From contig NZ_VOHC01000005.1 in NCBI RefSeq assembly GCF_007859275.1, positions 1-64,000 of the forward strand: a DNA stretch of 64,000 bases, given 5' to 3'. Positions within the stretch are counted from its first letter, which is position 1; every line of letters starts with the position of its first letter. Source of the DNA: Planomicrobium sp. CPCC 101079. Lineage in GTDB: Bacteria; Bacillota; Bacilli; Bacillales_A; Planococcaceae. A program made the position numbers and the translations under genes. The notes under the pieces are model-generated. The model had not been told where the DNA came from and did not search any database. It worked only from the letters and a program-made list of their open reading frames with translations. This document shows positions 38,304-46,321 of the stretch, piece after piece.

Positions 38304-38345
38304 CTTGTCATGTAAGGATGAAAAACCTTCACGAAGAAAACATGG
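38304..38345 (+). repeat. 21-bp phased repeat, array C (2 units)
   Basis: CTTGTCATGTAAGGATGAAA and CCTTCACGAAGAAAACATG, with anchors at 38309 and 38330. They begin directly after the LLM stop codon. Confidence 0.6.
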
Positions 38346-38375
38346 GCAAGTGCCCGCAGCCTCTTTATAGACACA

Positions 38376-38430
38376 ATAAAAAGGTGAACCGCCACTTGTT
38401 GGAAAACAAGCGGGCACTCACCTTTTTATT
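38376..38430. terminator. bidirectional terminator
   Basis: AATAAAAAGGTGA pairs with TCACCTTTTTATT. An inner CACTTGTT/AACAAGCGG stem extends it. It overlaps the stop codon of the minus-strand gene. Confidence 0.82.
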
Positions 38431-38896
38431 AATGCCAATCGATGTCGTAAAGCAGTTTTGCGCATAAAATTGAAAAATCGTCCTCTGGGTGGCGTGAATT
38501 CATGGACCGTATTTTCTCAGCTGAAAATTCGGCCGCGTTTTCAAAGGACGCATGGCGGGTGATTGCCTCATACGGTGAATACAAGGTTGGAGAAGCCGGT
38601 ACGTTTTTTGAAAACAAGAATGTTAAATAAGGCTGTTCTTGCGGTTTGTCGTAAATGGTTTTTCCTTCGACGATCAATTCATTGTCCGGGAAATACGACA
38701 AGGTGTCGGGGCAATGAATAATGCCGATGCGCTTCAGTACCCACAAGTTTGTCGAACCCGTCGAAATTTCTTCATGCATCCGTTCTAAAATATCCGCTAC
38801 ATTCCGTTCAAACATGGAAAATGGGTTTTGCCGGTTCGTGAGGTAGACAAAATAAGTACGGCCGTCTTTTACATCCAGCAATTGTTCTTCGGTCAT
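38429..38896 (-). CDS. hypothetical protein
   Basis: This 155-aa soluble protein has no family I recognise. Motifs: DGRTYFVYLTNRQNPFSMFERN, LERMHEEIS, IGIIHCPDTLSYFPDNELIVEG and HPEDDFSILCAKLLYDIDWH. GGAGGAG lies 6 nt before ATG 38896. A longer in-frame start at 38959 has no ribosome site and is rejected. It is possibly transcribed alone, since terminators lie on both sides. Confidence 0.6.
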   Translation of the reverse strand: MTEEQLLDVKDGRTYFVYLTNRQNPFSMFERNVADILERMHEEISTGSTNLWVLKRIGIIHCPDTLSYFPDNELIVEGKTIYDKPQEQPYLTFLFSKNVPASPTLYSPYEAITRHASFENAAEFSAEKIRSMNSRHPEDDFSILCAKLLYDIDWH

Positions 38897-39005
38897 AAGT
38901 TCTCCTCCAAGCTGGTATGGCTTTTGTCTGTACAGAATTGGAAGTTGATTATTTCCCATTATAATTCATATGCAGAAATTTCTCTGCTTTTAAGCGAAAA
39001 AGCAT

Positions 39006-39042
39006 AAAAAAACCAGCAAAGTTTTTCTTTGCTGGTTTTTCG
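39006..39042. terminator. terminator of the NADP oxidoreductase gene
   Basis: AAAAACCAGCAAAG pairs with CTTTGCTGGTTTTT. T-runs both ways. Confidence 0.88.
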
Positions 39043-39043
39043 T

Positions 39044-40069
39044 TTATAATTTCGCGTATTCTGGATCGGCAACTTTTACGAGCAACTTGCCGACATTTGT
39101 CCCTTTGAAAAGATCAAGAAATGCACCCGGCGTATTCTCAAAACCCTCAACAATCGTTTCTTCGTATTTCAGCTTGCCTTCTTGGAGCCAAACACCCAAT
39201 TGTTTTGACCCGGTTTCAAAATCGGCCGCGTAATTGCCGACGGTAAAACCTTTCATCAGCGCGCTTGTCTTGATCATGTACGACTGGAGCCGCGGCCCGA
39301 GATCTTCTTCTTTATTGTAAGAGGAAATCGCCCCGCATAACGGAATACGGGCATTCGTATTCAATAGCTTGAACACTTCATCGGTCACGGGACCGCCGAC
39401 GTTATCGAAATACACATCAACGCCTTCTGGGACCGCATTCGCCAAATCTTTGGAGAATGTGTCTTTTTTGTAATTGACCGCTTCGTCAAATCCGAGTTCT
39501 TCTTTCAAGAAAGCGATTTTTTCATCGCTGCCAGCTATGCCAACAACACGGGCACCTTTGATTTTCGCAATCTGTCCAACCACCGAACCGACGGCTCCGG
39601 CTGCTCCGGACACGACAACCGTTTCGCCAGACTGCGGCTTGCCGATATCGAGCAAACCGAAATAAGCCGTTAGCCCGGTCATGCCGAGTATTCCAAGGTG
39701 TGTTGTAACAGGGGCTGCAGCTGGATCGATTTTGCGGATTTTCTGATCGCTAATCCGGCTGTATTCGGCCCATTTTAAACTTCCATTTACAATATCGCCT
39801 TGTTTGAATTTGTCAGAACGCGAATCGACCACTTCCGCGATGGCGCCGCCAACAATCGCTTTGTGCAGCTGAAACGGCGCGATATAAGACTTGGCGTCCT
39901 GCATGCGGCCGCGCATATAGGGATCGACCGATAAATACAGCGTCCGCAGCAAAACCTGATTTTCTTCCAATGTGGGAATGTCTTGTTCGACAAATTCAAA
40001 ATCGTCGTTTGTTGGCATGCCTTTCGGGCGGTTCGCCAAATGGATTTCTTTTTGTTTTGTTGGAATCAA
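39044..40069 (-). CDS. yfmJ: NADP-dependent alkenal/one reductase, MDR zinc-free family
   Basis: This 341-aa YfmJ/CurA-type enzyme reduces alpha,beta-unsaturated aldehydes and ketones with NADPH. N-terminal RTLYLSVDPYMRGRM is characteristic. The nucleotide-binding motif VVSGAAGAVGSVVGQIAK is at about 150-167, and YFDNVGGPVTDEVF follows. It lacks structural-zinc cysteines, as expected. GAGGAACTG lies before the ATG. A detoxification role fits the SDR and aldehyde dehydrogenase nearby. Confidence 0.88.
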   Translation of the reverse strand: MIPTKQKEIHLANRPKGMPTNDDFEFVEQDIPTLEENQVLLRTLYLSVDPYMRGRMQDAKSYIAPFQLHKAIVGGAIAEVVDSRSDKFKQGDIVNGSLKWAEYSRISDQKIRKIDPAAAPVTTHLGILGMTGLTAYFGLLDIGKPQSGETVVVSGAAGAVGSVVGQIAKIKGARVVGIAGSDEKIAFLKEELGFDEAVNYKKDTFSKDLANAVPEGVDVYFDNVGGPVTDEVFKLLNTNARIPLCGAISSYNKEEDLGPRLQSYMIKTSALMKGFTVGNYAADFETGSKQLGVWLQEGKLKYEETIVEGFENTPGAFLDLFKGTNVGKLLVKVADPEYAKL

Positions 40070-40344
40070 TGCAGTTCCTCCTCAGATAGGTTCTTGATAT
40101 TCCACAAAACTGACGCGCTTTCCACAGACTCGCGCCGTTTTGCTTTATACCCAATGTAAAAGTTTTAATTTAAGCATTTGAGCAAAGCGTACCACCCGGT
40201 ATGAGAAACGGTCAACGAATATGGATAGTTTGCTATATAAGCTTTCAGGTCAATTTATCCTAGTTTTAGAATAGTTCAAAGACGGGTACAGAAGGAGACG
40301 CACGAAATCTTTGGGTTAACTTACAGAAATGGAGATGGCTAGAG

Positions 40345-41085
40345 ATGGAGAAAGTGAAATCGGCAATTATTACAGGTGCAAGCAGTGGAATTGGACAAGC
40401 AACAGCGAGGGAGTTGGCGAAGGAAGGCTATGGCGTCATGTTGGCTGCCCGGCGGGAAGACCGTTTGATTGAGCTGAAAGAAGAAATCGAGAAGGCGGGT
40501 GGCCGGGCGGAATACAAAGTGACCGATGTGACGTCTGCGGCTGAGATGAAAGCGTTGGCGGAAGCTGCCCTCGAGCATTTCGGGCAGATCAATGTCCTCG
40601 TCAACAATGCAGGGCTCATGCCGCTGTCTTATTTGAACAAATTAAAAATTGACGAATGGGACCGCATGGTCGATGTGAATATTAAAGGCGTGCTGTATGG
40701 AATTGCGGCGGTTTTGCCGCACATGGAACAGCAAAAAGAGGGGCACATCATTAACGTCGCATCTGTTGCCGGGCATGTTGTATCACCGGGGAGTGCGGTT
40801 TACAGCGGAACGAAGTTTGCGGTCCGGGCCATCACTGAAGGGCTTCGCAAGGAAATCGATCCGGAGCTGAATATCCGCGCGACAATCGTTTCGCCTGGTG
40901 CAGTGGAAACCGAACTAAAGAATACGATAACCGACGAAGACGTACTTTCCAATTTCAGAAGCAGAAGCGCCATGGAACCGCTGCAGGCAGCGGATATCGC
41001 ACGGGCAATTGTTTATGCAGTCGAACAGCCGGCACATGTGGATGTCAACGAAATCCTGATCCGTCCAAGACAACAACCGAATTAA
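40345..41085 (+). CDS. short-chain dehydrogenase/reductase
   Basis: This 246-aa classical SDR has cofactor motif TGASSGIG (residues 10-17), NNAG near 88 and the catalytic set Ser in NVASVAGH with Tyr-Lys in YSGTKFAVRA. An Arg after the Gly motif (AARRED) suggests NADP preference. The substrate is unknown. GGAGATGG precedes the ATG. It lies 29 bp upstream of the aldehyde dehydrogenase, so the two probably act in sequence on an alcohol or aldehyde. Confidence 0.9.
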   Translation: MEKVKSAIITGASSGIGQATARELAKEGYGVMLAARREDRLIELKEEIEKAGGRAEYKVTDVTSAAEMKALAEAALEHFGQINVLVNNAGLMPLSYLNKLKIDEWDRMVDVNIKGVLYGIAAVLPHMEQQKEGHIINVASVAGHVVSPGSAVYSGTKFAVRAITEGLRKEIDPELNIRATIVSPGAVETELKNTITDEDVLSNFRSRSAMEPLQAADIARAIVYAVEQPAHVDVNEILIRPRQQPN

Positions 41086-41114
41086 TGTTGAGTTAAAAAA
41101 GGAGAGATTTTAGG

Positions 41115-42587
41115 ATGATACACACTGATTTTACAAAGCTTTACTTTGATGGACAATGGCAAAACGGCTCGAGCGACAACATGATGAAAAACACGAATCC
41201 GTTTACAGGTGAGGAACTTGTAACCATCCAAGCTGCGGACAAAGAGGATTTGGACCGCGCTTATCAATCTGCAGCGAAAGTGCAGGCAGAATGGGCGGCA
41301 GAACTTCCTCAGAACAAACGCGCGATTTTGGAAAAAGTTGTGGATGTGATGGGTGAAAACAAAGAGCTGATCATTGAATGGCTCATCAAAGAAGCGGGCA
41401 GTACGTACATGAAAGCGGCCACTGAGTTTGGTGCGGCCCTGAACGTTATAAAAGAAGTGGTGACGTTTCCGTTCAAGATGGAAGGCAAAATTTTGCCGTC
41501 GCAAACAGCCGGAAAAGAAAACCGCATTTACCGCAATCCGATTGGCGTCATCGGCGTTATCAGCCCGTGGAACTTCCCGTTCCATTTGGCGATGCGCTCA
41601 GTAGCCCCAGCACTGGCGACGGGCAATGGTGTGGTCATCAAGCCGGCGACCGATACACCGGTTACCGGCGGGTTGATTTTTGCCAGTATTTTTGAGGCGG
41701 CCGGTTTGCCGAAAGGCTTGCTGAATGTCATTGTCGGCCGCGGGTCGGAAATCGGGGATGATATCGTCAAGCATCCGATTCCACGCCTGATTTCATTTAC
41801 CGGTTCAACGCCGGTTGGCAAGCACATCGGGGAGCTGGCGGGCGGCAGCCTTAAAAAAACCGCGCTTGAACTTGGCGGCAATAACGCCTTTCTGGTATTG
41901 GACGATGCGGATCTCGACTATGCGGTCGATTCGGCACTCTTCGGAAAATTTTATCACCAAGGGCAAATTTGTATGGCAACCAACCGGATCCTTGTCCACA
42001 AAGACCGCTATGATGAGTTTGCCCAGTTGTTTGTCGAACGGGCGAAGAAATTGAAATATGGCAATCCGGCCGAGCAGGATACGCATGTCGGGCCGCTTAT
42101 CAACAGCGGTCAAGTTGACCGCATCATGGACGACATCCAGGCAAGCGTCGAACAAGGCGCAGAAATTTTGCTTGGCGGAGAGCGGGACGGCAATGTCCTG
42201 CAGCCGACAGTTTTGGGGAGCGGCACGAACAATATGCCGATTGCCGAAAATGAAATTTTCGGCCCTGTCGCCGTATTGATTCCGTTTGAGAGTGACCAGG
42301 AAGCGGCGGATATGGTCAACGCCTTTCCATACGGCCTGAGCGGTGCCATCCACTCGTCCAATATCGAGCGCGGCACGCAGTTGGCGCATAAAATTTACAC
42401 CGGAATGATCCACGTCAACGACCAATCGGTCAATGATGAAGCACACGTGCCGTTTGGCGGAGAGAAAGAATCCGGGCTCGGCCGCTTCAACGGGGACTGG
42501 GTATTAGAGGAATTTACAACAATGAAATGGATTTCCATCCAGCACACGCCGCGCGATTATGGACCATTTATCGAAGGCTTAAAATAA
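41115..42587 (+). CDS. aldehyde dehydrogenase, benzaldehyde/vanillin type
   Basis: This 490-aa NAD(P)-dependent enzyme oxidises an aldehyde to its acid. PWNFPFHLAMRSVAPALATG binds cofactor. The general base Glu is in LELGGNNAF and the nucleophilic Cys in GQICMATNR. The N-terminal and C-terminal regions resemble aromatic aldehyde dehydrogenases such as B. subtilis YfmT. With YfmJ and the SDR this looks like a small detoxification or aromatic-aldehyde group. AAGGAGAG precedes the ATG. Confidence 0.88.
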   Translation: MIHTDFTKLYFDGQWQNGSSDNMMKNTNPFTGEELVTIQAADKEDLDRAYQSAAKVQAEWAAELPQNKRAILEKVVDVMGENKELIIEWLIKEAGSTYMKAATEFGAALNVIKEVVTFPFKMEGKILPSQTAGKENRIYRNPIGVIGVISPWNFPFHLAMRSVAPALATGNGVVIKPATDTPVTGGLIFASIFEAAGLPKGLLNVIVGRGSEIGDDIVKHPIPRLISFTGSTPVGKHIGELAGGSLKKTALELGGNNAFLVLDDADLDYAVDSALFGKFYHQGQICMATNRILVHKDRYDEFAQLFVERAKKLKYGNPAEQDTHVGPLINSGQVDRIMDDIQASVEQGAEILLGGERDGNVLQPTVLGSGTNNMPIAENEIFGPVAVLIPFESDQEAADMVNAFPYGLSGAIHSSNIERGTQLAHKIYTGMIHVNDQSVNDEAHVPFGGEKESGLGRFNGDWVLEEFTTMKWISIQHTPRDYGPFIEGLK

Positions 42588-42601
42588 CTATAGTAAATCA
42601 C

Positions 42602-42642
42602 AAGTTCAGTCCCTTGTTCTAAAAGGGGCTGAACTTTTTTGT
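42602..42642 (+). terminator. terminator after aldehyde dehydrogenase
   Basis: AAGTTCAG pairs with CTGAACTT, with inner CCCTT/AAGGGG, then TTTTTT. Confidence 0.8.
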
Positions 42643-42738
42643 TCAGGCAGCAGCAGAAGTAGAATTTTTTTCGTGAATTGAAACTTCCGGCGAAATATAC
42701 CGTAAGAATTGTTACTTGGAAAGAAACGGGGGATGAAT

Positions 42739-42870
42739 ATGAAAATCAGGAAAAAGAAGAAAGACAGATCGTGGATACCGGATGTAATTATTGAAACAAG
42801 TGGCGTGCTGCTAGAGATGATCCTTCTTATTCCAAGGGTGATCATCAGAATAGCAAAAGACGCCACATAA
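42739..42870 (+). CDS. 43-aa basic amphipathic peptide, hypothetical
   Basis: A short gene with a good ribosome site, AACGGGGG (42725-42732), 6 nt before ATG 42739. The product begins MKIRKKKKDRSWIPDVIIE, then a hydrophobic helix (GVLLEMILLIPRVIIRIA) and a DAT tail. A basic N-terminus plus one amphipathic or membrane helix is typical of small membrane-associated Bacillales peptides. It ends 20 bp before the RtcB gene and may be co-transcribed with it. ATG 42733 is an in-frame alternative with no spacing. Confidence 0.55.
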   Translation: MKIRKKKKDRSWIPDVIIETSGVLLEMILLIPRVIIRIAKDAT

Positions 42871-42890
42871 GAATTGTCAGGGGGAACAGG

Positions 42891-44099
42891 ATGAAAACGA
42901 CCATTTTTGGAGAACATGAAGAACAAACATTGCGGCAGTTCCAGAACTGCTTGAATACCGGGCAAGTGCTTGGCGGCGTGCTTTGTGCCGACGGCCATTA
43001 CGGCTACAGCCAACCCGTCGGCGGTGTCGTGGTTTATGACCGCCAAATCTCGCCGTCGGGTGTCGGCTATGATATCGCTTGCGGCAACAAAGCTGTGAAA
43101 ACCAATTTAAAATACAATGATGTAAAAAAAGAGTTGCCGCGTATTATGGATGCTATTAACGGCACCATTTCGTTTGGCATCGGCCGCAAGAATAAAGAAC
43201 GAGTCGACCATGAACTGTTTGACGATCCGGATTGGAACGTCTATCAGCAAATTGGCCAGCAAGAACACAATAAATTGAAAAAGCTGGCGATTGAACAGCT
43301 GGGCACAGTGGGCTCCGGCAATCATTACGTCGACCTTCTTATTGATGAAGAAACGCAAGATGTCTGGGTGGCGAACCATTTTGGCAGCCGCGGCTTCGGC
43401 CACAAAACGGCCAGCGGTTTCCTCAACTTGGCGAACGGCCGCCAGTTTTCCGACAAAGCACCAGGGGAAAGTATGGAACAAGCGCCGACCTTGCTTGATC
43501 TGGACAGTGAAGTCGGCGATATGTATTACCGCGCGATGACACTCGCGGGCCGCTATGCTTACGCAGGCCGGGATTATGTGGCGGACCAAGTGCTGTCGAT
43601 TCTTGGCGCAGTGCCAGTTTTCTCAGTCCACAACCACCATAACTTCGCATGGAAAGAAAACCACTTTGGCCAGGATACGGTTGTAGTCCGTAAAGGGGCA
43701 ACGCCTTCTGCAGCAGGCCAGCTCGGTTTTATCGGCGGCAGCATGGGAGACATTTCCGTCATTGTCCAAGGAAAAGACACGGAAACAACTGCGAATGCTT
43801 TCAGCAGCACGGTGCACGGAGCCGGGCGCATTATGAGCCGTACCCAGGCAGCCGGGAAGATGAACTGGAAAACCCGCCAGCGTTCCGGCGGCCAAATAAC
43901 GGAAAAACAGATGTACCGGGCCGTTAAAGCGTTCGGCGTTGAACTGCGGGGAGCAGGAACTGATGAAAGCCCGTTCGTTTACCGGAAACTCCAAACGGTT
44001 CTCGATGCCCATAAAGATACAATTGATGTACTGCATGTGCTGAAGCCGATTGGGGTCTGTATGGCAGGGGCAAACGAATTGGACCCGTATAAGGATTAA
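42891..44099 (+). CDS. rtcB: RtcB-family RNA ligase
   Basis: This 402-aa enzyme joins RNA 2',3'-cyclic-phosphate or 3'-phosphate ends to 5'-OH, using GTP and manganese. Metal ligands are Asp61 and Cys64 in GVGYDIACGN. GTVGSGNHYVD, SVHNHHNFAW, VRKGATPSAAGQLGFI and TVHGAGRIMSRTQA are the remaining blocks; the last contains the His that would be guanylated. Length is close to short bacterial RtcB. There is no archease or RtcA/RtcR partner in view. An AGGGGGA site precedes the ATG. Confidence 0.88.
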   Translation: MKTTIFGEHEEQTLRQFQNCLNTGQVLGGVLCADGHYGYSQPVGGVVVYDRQISPSGVGYDIACGNKAVKTNLKYNDVKKELPRIMDAINGTISFGIGRKNKERVDHELFDDPDWNVYQQIGQQEHNKLKKLAIEQLGTVGSGNHYVDLLIDEETQDVWVANHFGSRGFGHKTASGFLNLANGRQFSDKAPGESMEQAPTLLDLDSEVGDMYYRAMTLAGRYAYAGRDYVADQVLSILGAVPVFSVHNHHNFAWKENHFGQDTVVVRKGATPSAAGQLGFIGGSMGDISVIVQGKDTETTANAFSSTVHGAGRIMSRTQAAGKMNWKTRQRSGGQITEKQMYRAVKAFGVELRGAGTDESPFVYRKLQTVLDAHKDTIDVLHVLKPIGVCMAGANELDPYKD

Positions 44100-44103
44100 A
44101 GAA

Positions 44104-44141
44104 AGGAAAGCCAAAAGCAGGGTTGCTTTTGGCTTTTCTTG
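44104..44141 (+). terminator. terminator after rtcB
   Basis: GAAAGCCAAAAGCA pairs with TGCTTTTGGCTTTTC. Confidence 0.85.
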
Positions 44142-44184
44142 TTGTCTGGCCAACTTGAAAAATGAATTGGATAATAAACACAGA

Positions 44185-44213
44185 GTTGAAAAAATATTTC
44201 AACAATTTATAAT
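44185..44213 (+). promoter_or_regulatory. murK promoter with probable MurR operator
   Basis: The -35 TTGAAA (44186-44191) and -10 TATAAT (44208-44213) are 16 bp apart. The inverted repeat TTGAAA-N5-TTTCAA (44186-44202, extended by G and C) uses the -35 as its left arm. The same layout occurs at 48942-48958 before murQ, so I read both as MurR sites. Confidence 0.72.
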
Positions 44214-44245
44214 GAGTTTAACAAACGGAAAAGGCGGGGGACGGA

Positions 44246-45238
44246 ATGTATGTATTAGGGATTGATGGAGGAGGCACGAAGACCACCGGCATGGTCGCGG
44301 ATGATCAGGGGGAAGTGTACATGCAGGCAGTGACCGGACGCAGCAACCCCAACACCCTGTCACAGGCCGAATTCCATCAAGTGATGGAGAATTTGCTGCT
44401 GCAATTGAAACAGCAAGACCCGTCCATTTTCAGTCAGCTGACGGTTTGTTTCGCCGGCATGGCTGGCGTTGGGGAAAGCGGGCGGGCCGCCGAAATTGCG
44501 GCATTGCTAAAGAGGCACTTGCCACTTGAAACAAATGTAATCGTAAAAAACGATGCGGTGAACGCCCTGTATGCGGGGACAGCGGGCGAAGCGGGCATCG
44601 TTCAAATTGCTGGAACGGGAGCAATCGCTTACGGAATTAATGAAAGCGGGCAAACGGTGCGTTCTGGTGGCTGGGGGTATTTGTTTGATGATGAAGGAAG
44701 CGGTTTTGATTTAGGGAAAAGCGCGCTTCGCGCAGTGTTCCGCCAATACGACGGCCGCGGATCTGCTACTTCTTTGACTGAACGGGTGCTGGCCTATTTC
44801 GGGGCAGAGCAGGTGCCGGATTTGATTGCCAAAGTATACGGAGGTGAACATCCCCGTTCTGTCATATCGCCGCTTGCCCCATTTGTCATAGAAGAGGCGA
44901 AGTCGGGGGATCAGGTAGCGCAATTTATTCTCGAAGATGCCTGCACAAAAATGCTGTTGTGCATTGAGGCATGCCATCAAAGATTGTTCGAAAAAGCAAA
45001 CTCGACGCCAATTGTATTGTCAGGCGGTGTTTTTACTGATTCTGATCTGTTCATCCCGCTGTTTGAAAAGCTGGCGCGCGAATCTTTGCCGAACGCAGTG
45101 TTTCAGCCAACGCAAGTGGTGCCGGCCGGGGGTGCGTTAATTGCTGGATTAAAGTCCCAAGGAATCGGAATCAGCAAAACGTTTATGGAGAGAGTAAAGG
45201 CTCATACAAGAAGAGAAGAGGAAAATCATGTCAGGTGA
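44246..45238 (+). CDS. murK: amino-sugar kinase, BadF/BadG family (MurK-like)
   Basis: This 330-aa cytosolic ATP-dependent kinase, most likely for MurNAc and/or GlcNAc, gives the 6- or 1-phosphate. The ASKHA phosphate loop GIDGGGTKTTGMVAD is N-terminal. CFAGMAGVGE, IVKNDAVNALYAG, IAGTGAIAYG and GGWGYLFDDEGSGFDLG are typical of GlcNAc/MurNAc kinases. It heads an operon with an AmiE-like hydrolase and a NagZ that both lack signal peptides, which supports a wall-recycling role. Specificity between MurNAc and GlcNAc cannot be settled here. Confidence 0.83.
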   Translation: MYVLGIDGGGTKTTGMVADDQGEVYMQAVTGRSNPNTLSQAEFHQVMENLLLQLKQQDPSIFSQLTVCFAGMAGVGESGRAAEIAALLKRHLPLETNVIVKNDAVNALYAGTAGEAGIVQIAGTGAIAYGINESGQTVRSGGWGYLFDDEGSGFDLGKSALRAVFRQYDGRGSATSLTERVLAYFGAEQVPDLIAKVYGGEHPRSVISPLAPFVIEEAKSGDQVAQFILEDACTKMLLCIEACHQRLFEKANSTPIVLSGGVFTDSDLFIPLFEKLARESLPNAVFQPTQVVPAGGALIAGLKSQGIGISKTFMERVKAHTRREEENHVR

Positions 45239-45253
45239 GAAGGTGGAGGGAAG

Positions 45254-46309
45254 ATGAGAGACAAGGTAATTTCATTTTTGCAGCATGAAATCGATCGACA
45301 AGTCACACCTGGCGCTGCCATCCGGATCAACTATAAAGGAAAGAGCATTGTCAACGAAGCGCTCGGCACCAATAGTTCTGGAAGCGACCGGGTCGAATTG
45401 ACAACTCGGCATATATTCGACATGGCTTCTTTAACGAAAGTGATGGTGACGCTGCCGCTTGTTTTGCAGCTTCTTGAGTCAGGTGCCGTTTATCTCCACG
45501 ACCGGGTCTCCACTTTTTTTCCGGAATTCGCAGTGCATGGCAAAGAGACGATCCGGATTCAACACTTGCTATCGCATTCTTCCGGACTGCCTTCACACCG
45601 GCATTATTTTGAACAAAAGCTCACAGTTCAGGAAATCTACAGTGCCATTTGCGACGAGCAATTGGCTTATGAACCGGGAACAAGAGTCGAGTACAGCGAC
45701 TTGGGCTTTATCTTGCTCATGGGAATTATCGAGAAAGTCACGGGACAATCCATTGAAGAATGTGCACAGCAGCGTCTCTTTGGACCGATGGGCATGCACG
45801 ATACAAAGTACCGTCCGAATTACGAGCGCCACTGCATCGCCCCAACTGAATGGAGCAAGCATTTACAGGAACACAAATACGGAATTGTCCATGATGAAAA
45901 CACAGAATCAATGGGCGGCATTAGCGGGCATGCCGGATTATTCTCCACCCTTGAAGATGCGGCGGTCTTTACGGATATGCTTGAAAACGACGGTCTGCAC
46001 GGAGAAAAACGGATTTTGCATCCGCTTTGGCTAAAGAAATCATGTGAGAATTTCACCCCGTTTTCAGATGAATTCCGGGGGCTTGGCTGGCAGTTGAAAG
46101 ATGAAGGGCCAAGCCCGATGGGAGATTTGATGTCGCCTCTTGCATACGGGCATACCGGTTTTACCGGCACGAGCTTCTATATCGATCCTGCAGCTGAAAT
46201 CTCCGTGATTTTATTGACCAACCGGGTTTATTTTGGACGGCAAGACGCGATTATCCGGCTGCGCCCGCGCTTACATAATATTATCATGGCCAATTTGCCA
46301 GAAGAGTAA
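45254..46309 (+). CDS. AmiE-like serine hydrolase without signal peptide
   Basis: This 351-aa beta-lactamase-fold protein is close in pattern to B. subtilis AmiE (YbbE), an N-acetylmuramyl-L-alanine amidase. The catalytic Ser59-x-x-Lys62 is in MASLTKV, Tyr147 is in EYSDLG and HTGFTGTS is the KTG-like block. No export signal is present, in contrast to the paralogue at 52951. It would remove stem peptides from muropeptides inside the cell. GTGGAGGGA precedes the ATG; 15 bp separate it from the kinase. A different cytosolic esterase activity is possible. Confidence 0.8.
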   Translation: MRDKVISFLQHEIDRQVTPGAAIRINYKGKSIVNEALGTNSSGSDRVELTTRHIFDMASLTKVMVTLPLVLQLLESGAVYLHDRVSTFFPEFAVHGKETIRIQHLLSHSSGLPSHRHYFEQKLTVQEIYSAICDEQLAYEPGTRVEYSDLGFILLMGIIEKVTGQSIEECAQQRLFGPMGMHDTKYRPNYERHCIAPTEWSKHLQEHKYGIVHDENTESMGGISGHAGLFSTLEDAAVFTDMLENDGLHGEKRILHPLWLKKSCENFTPFSDEFRGLGWQLKDEGPSPMGDLMSPLAYGHTGFTGTSFYIDPAAEISVILLTNRVYFGRQDAIIRLRPRLHNIIMANLPEE

Positions 46310-46321
46310 AGGAGGAAGAAG

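Noticed and set aside
41805-42446. Long minus-strand frame (213 codons) opposite the aldehyde dehydrogenase
   Set aside because: Shadow frame from codon bias of the plus-strand gene; no recognisable domain or start signal.
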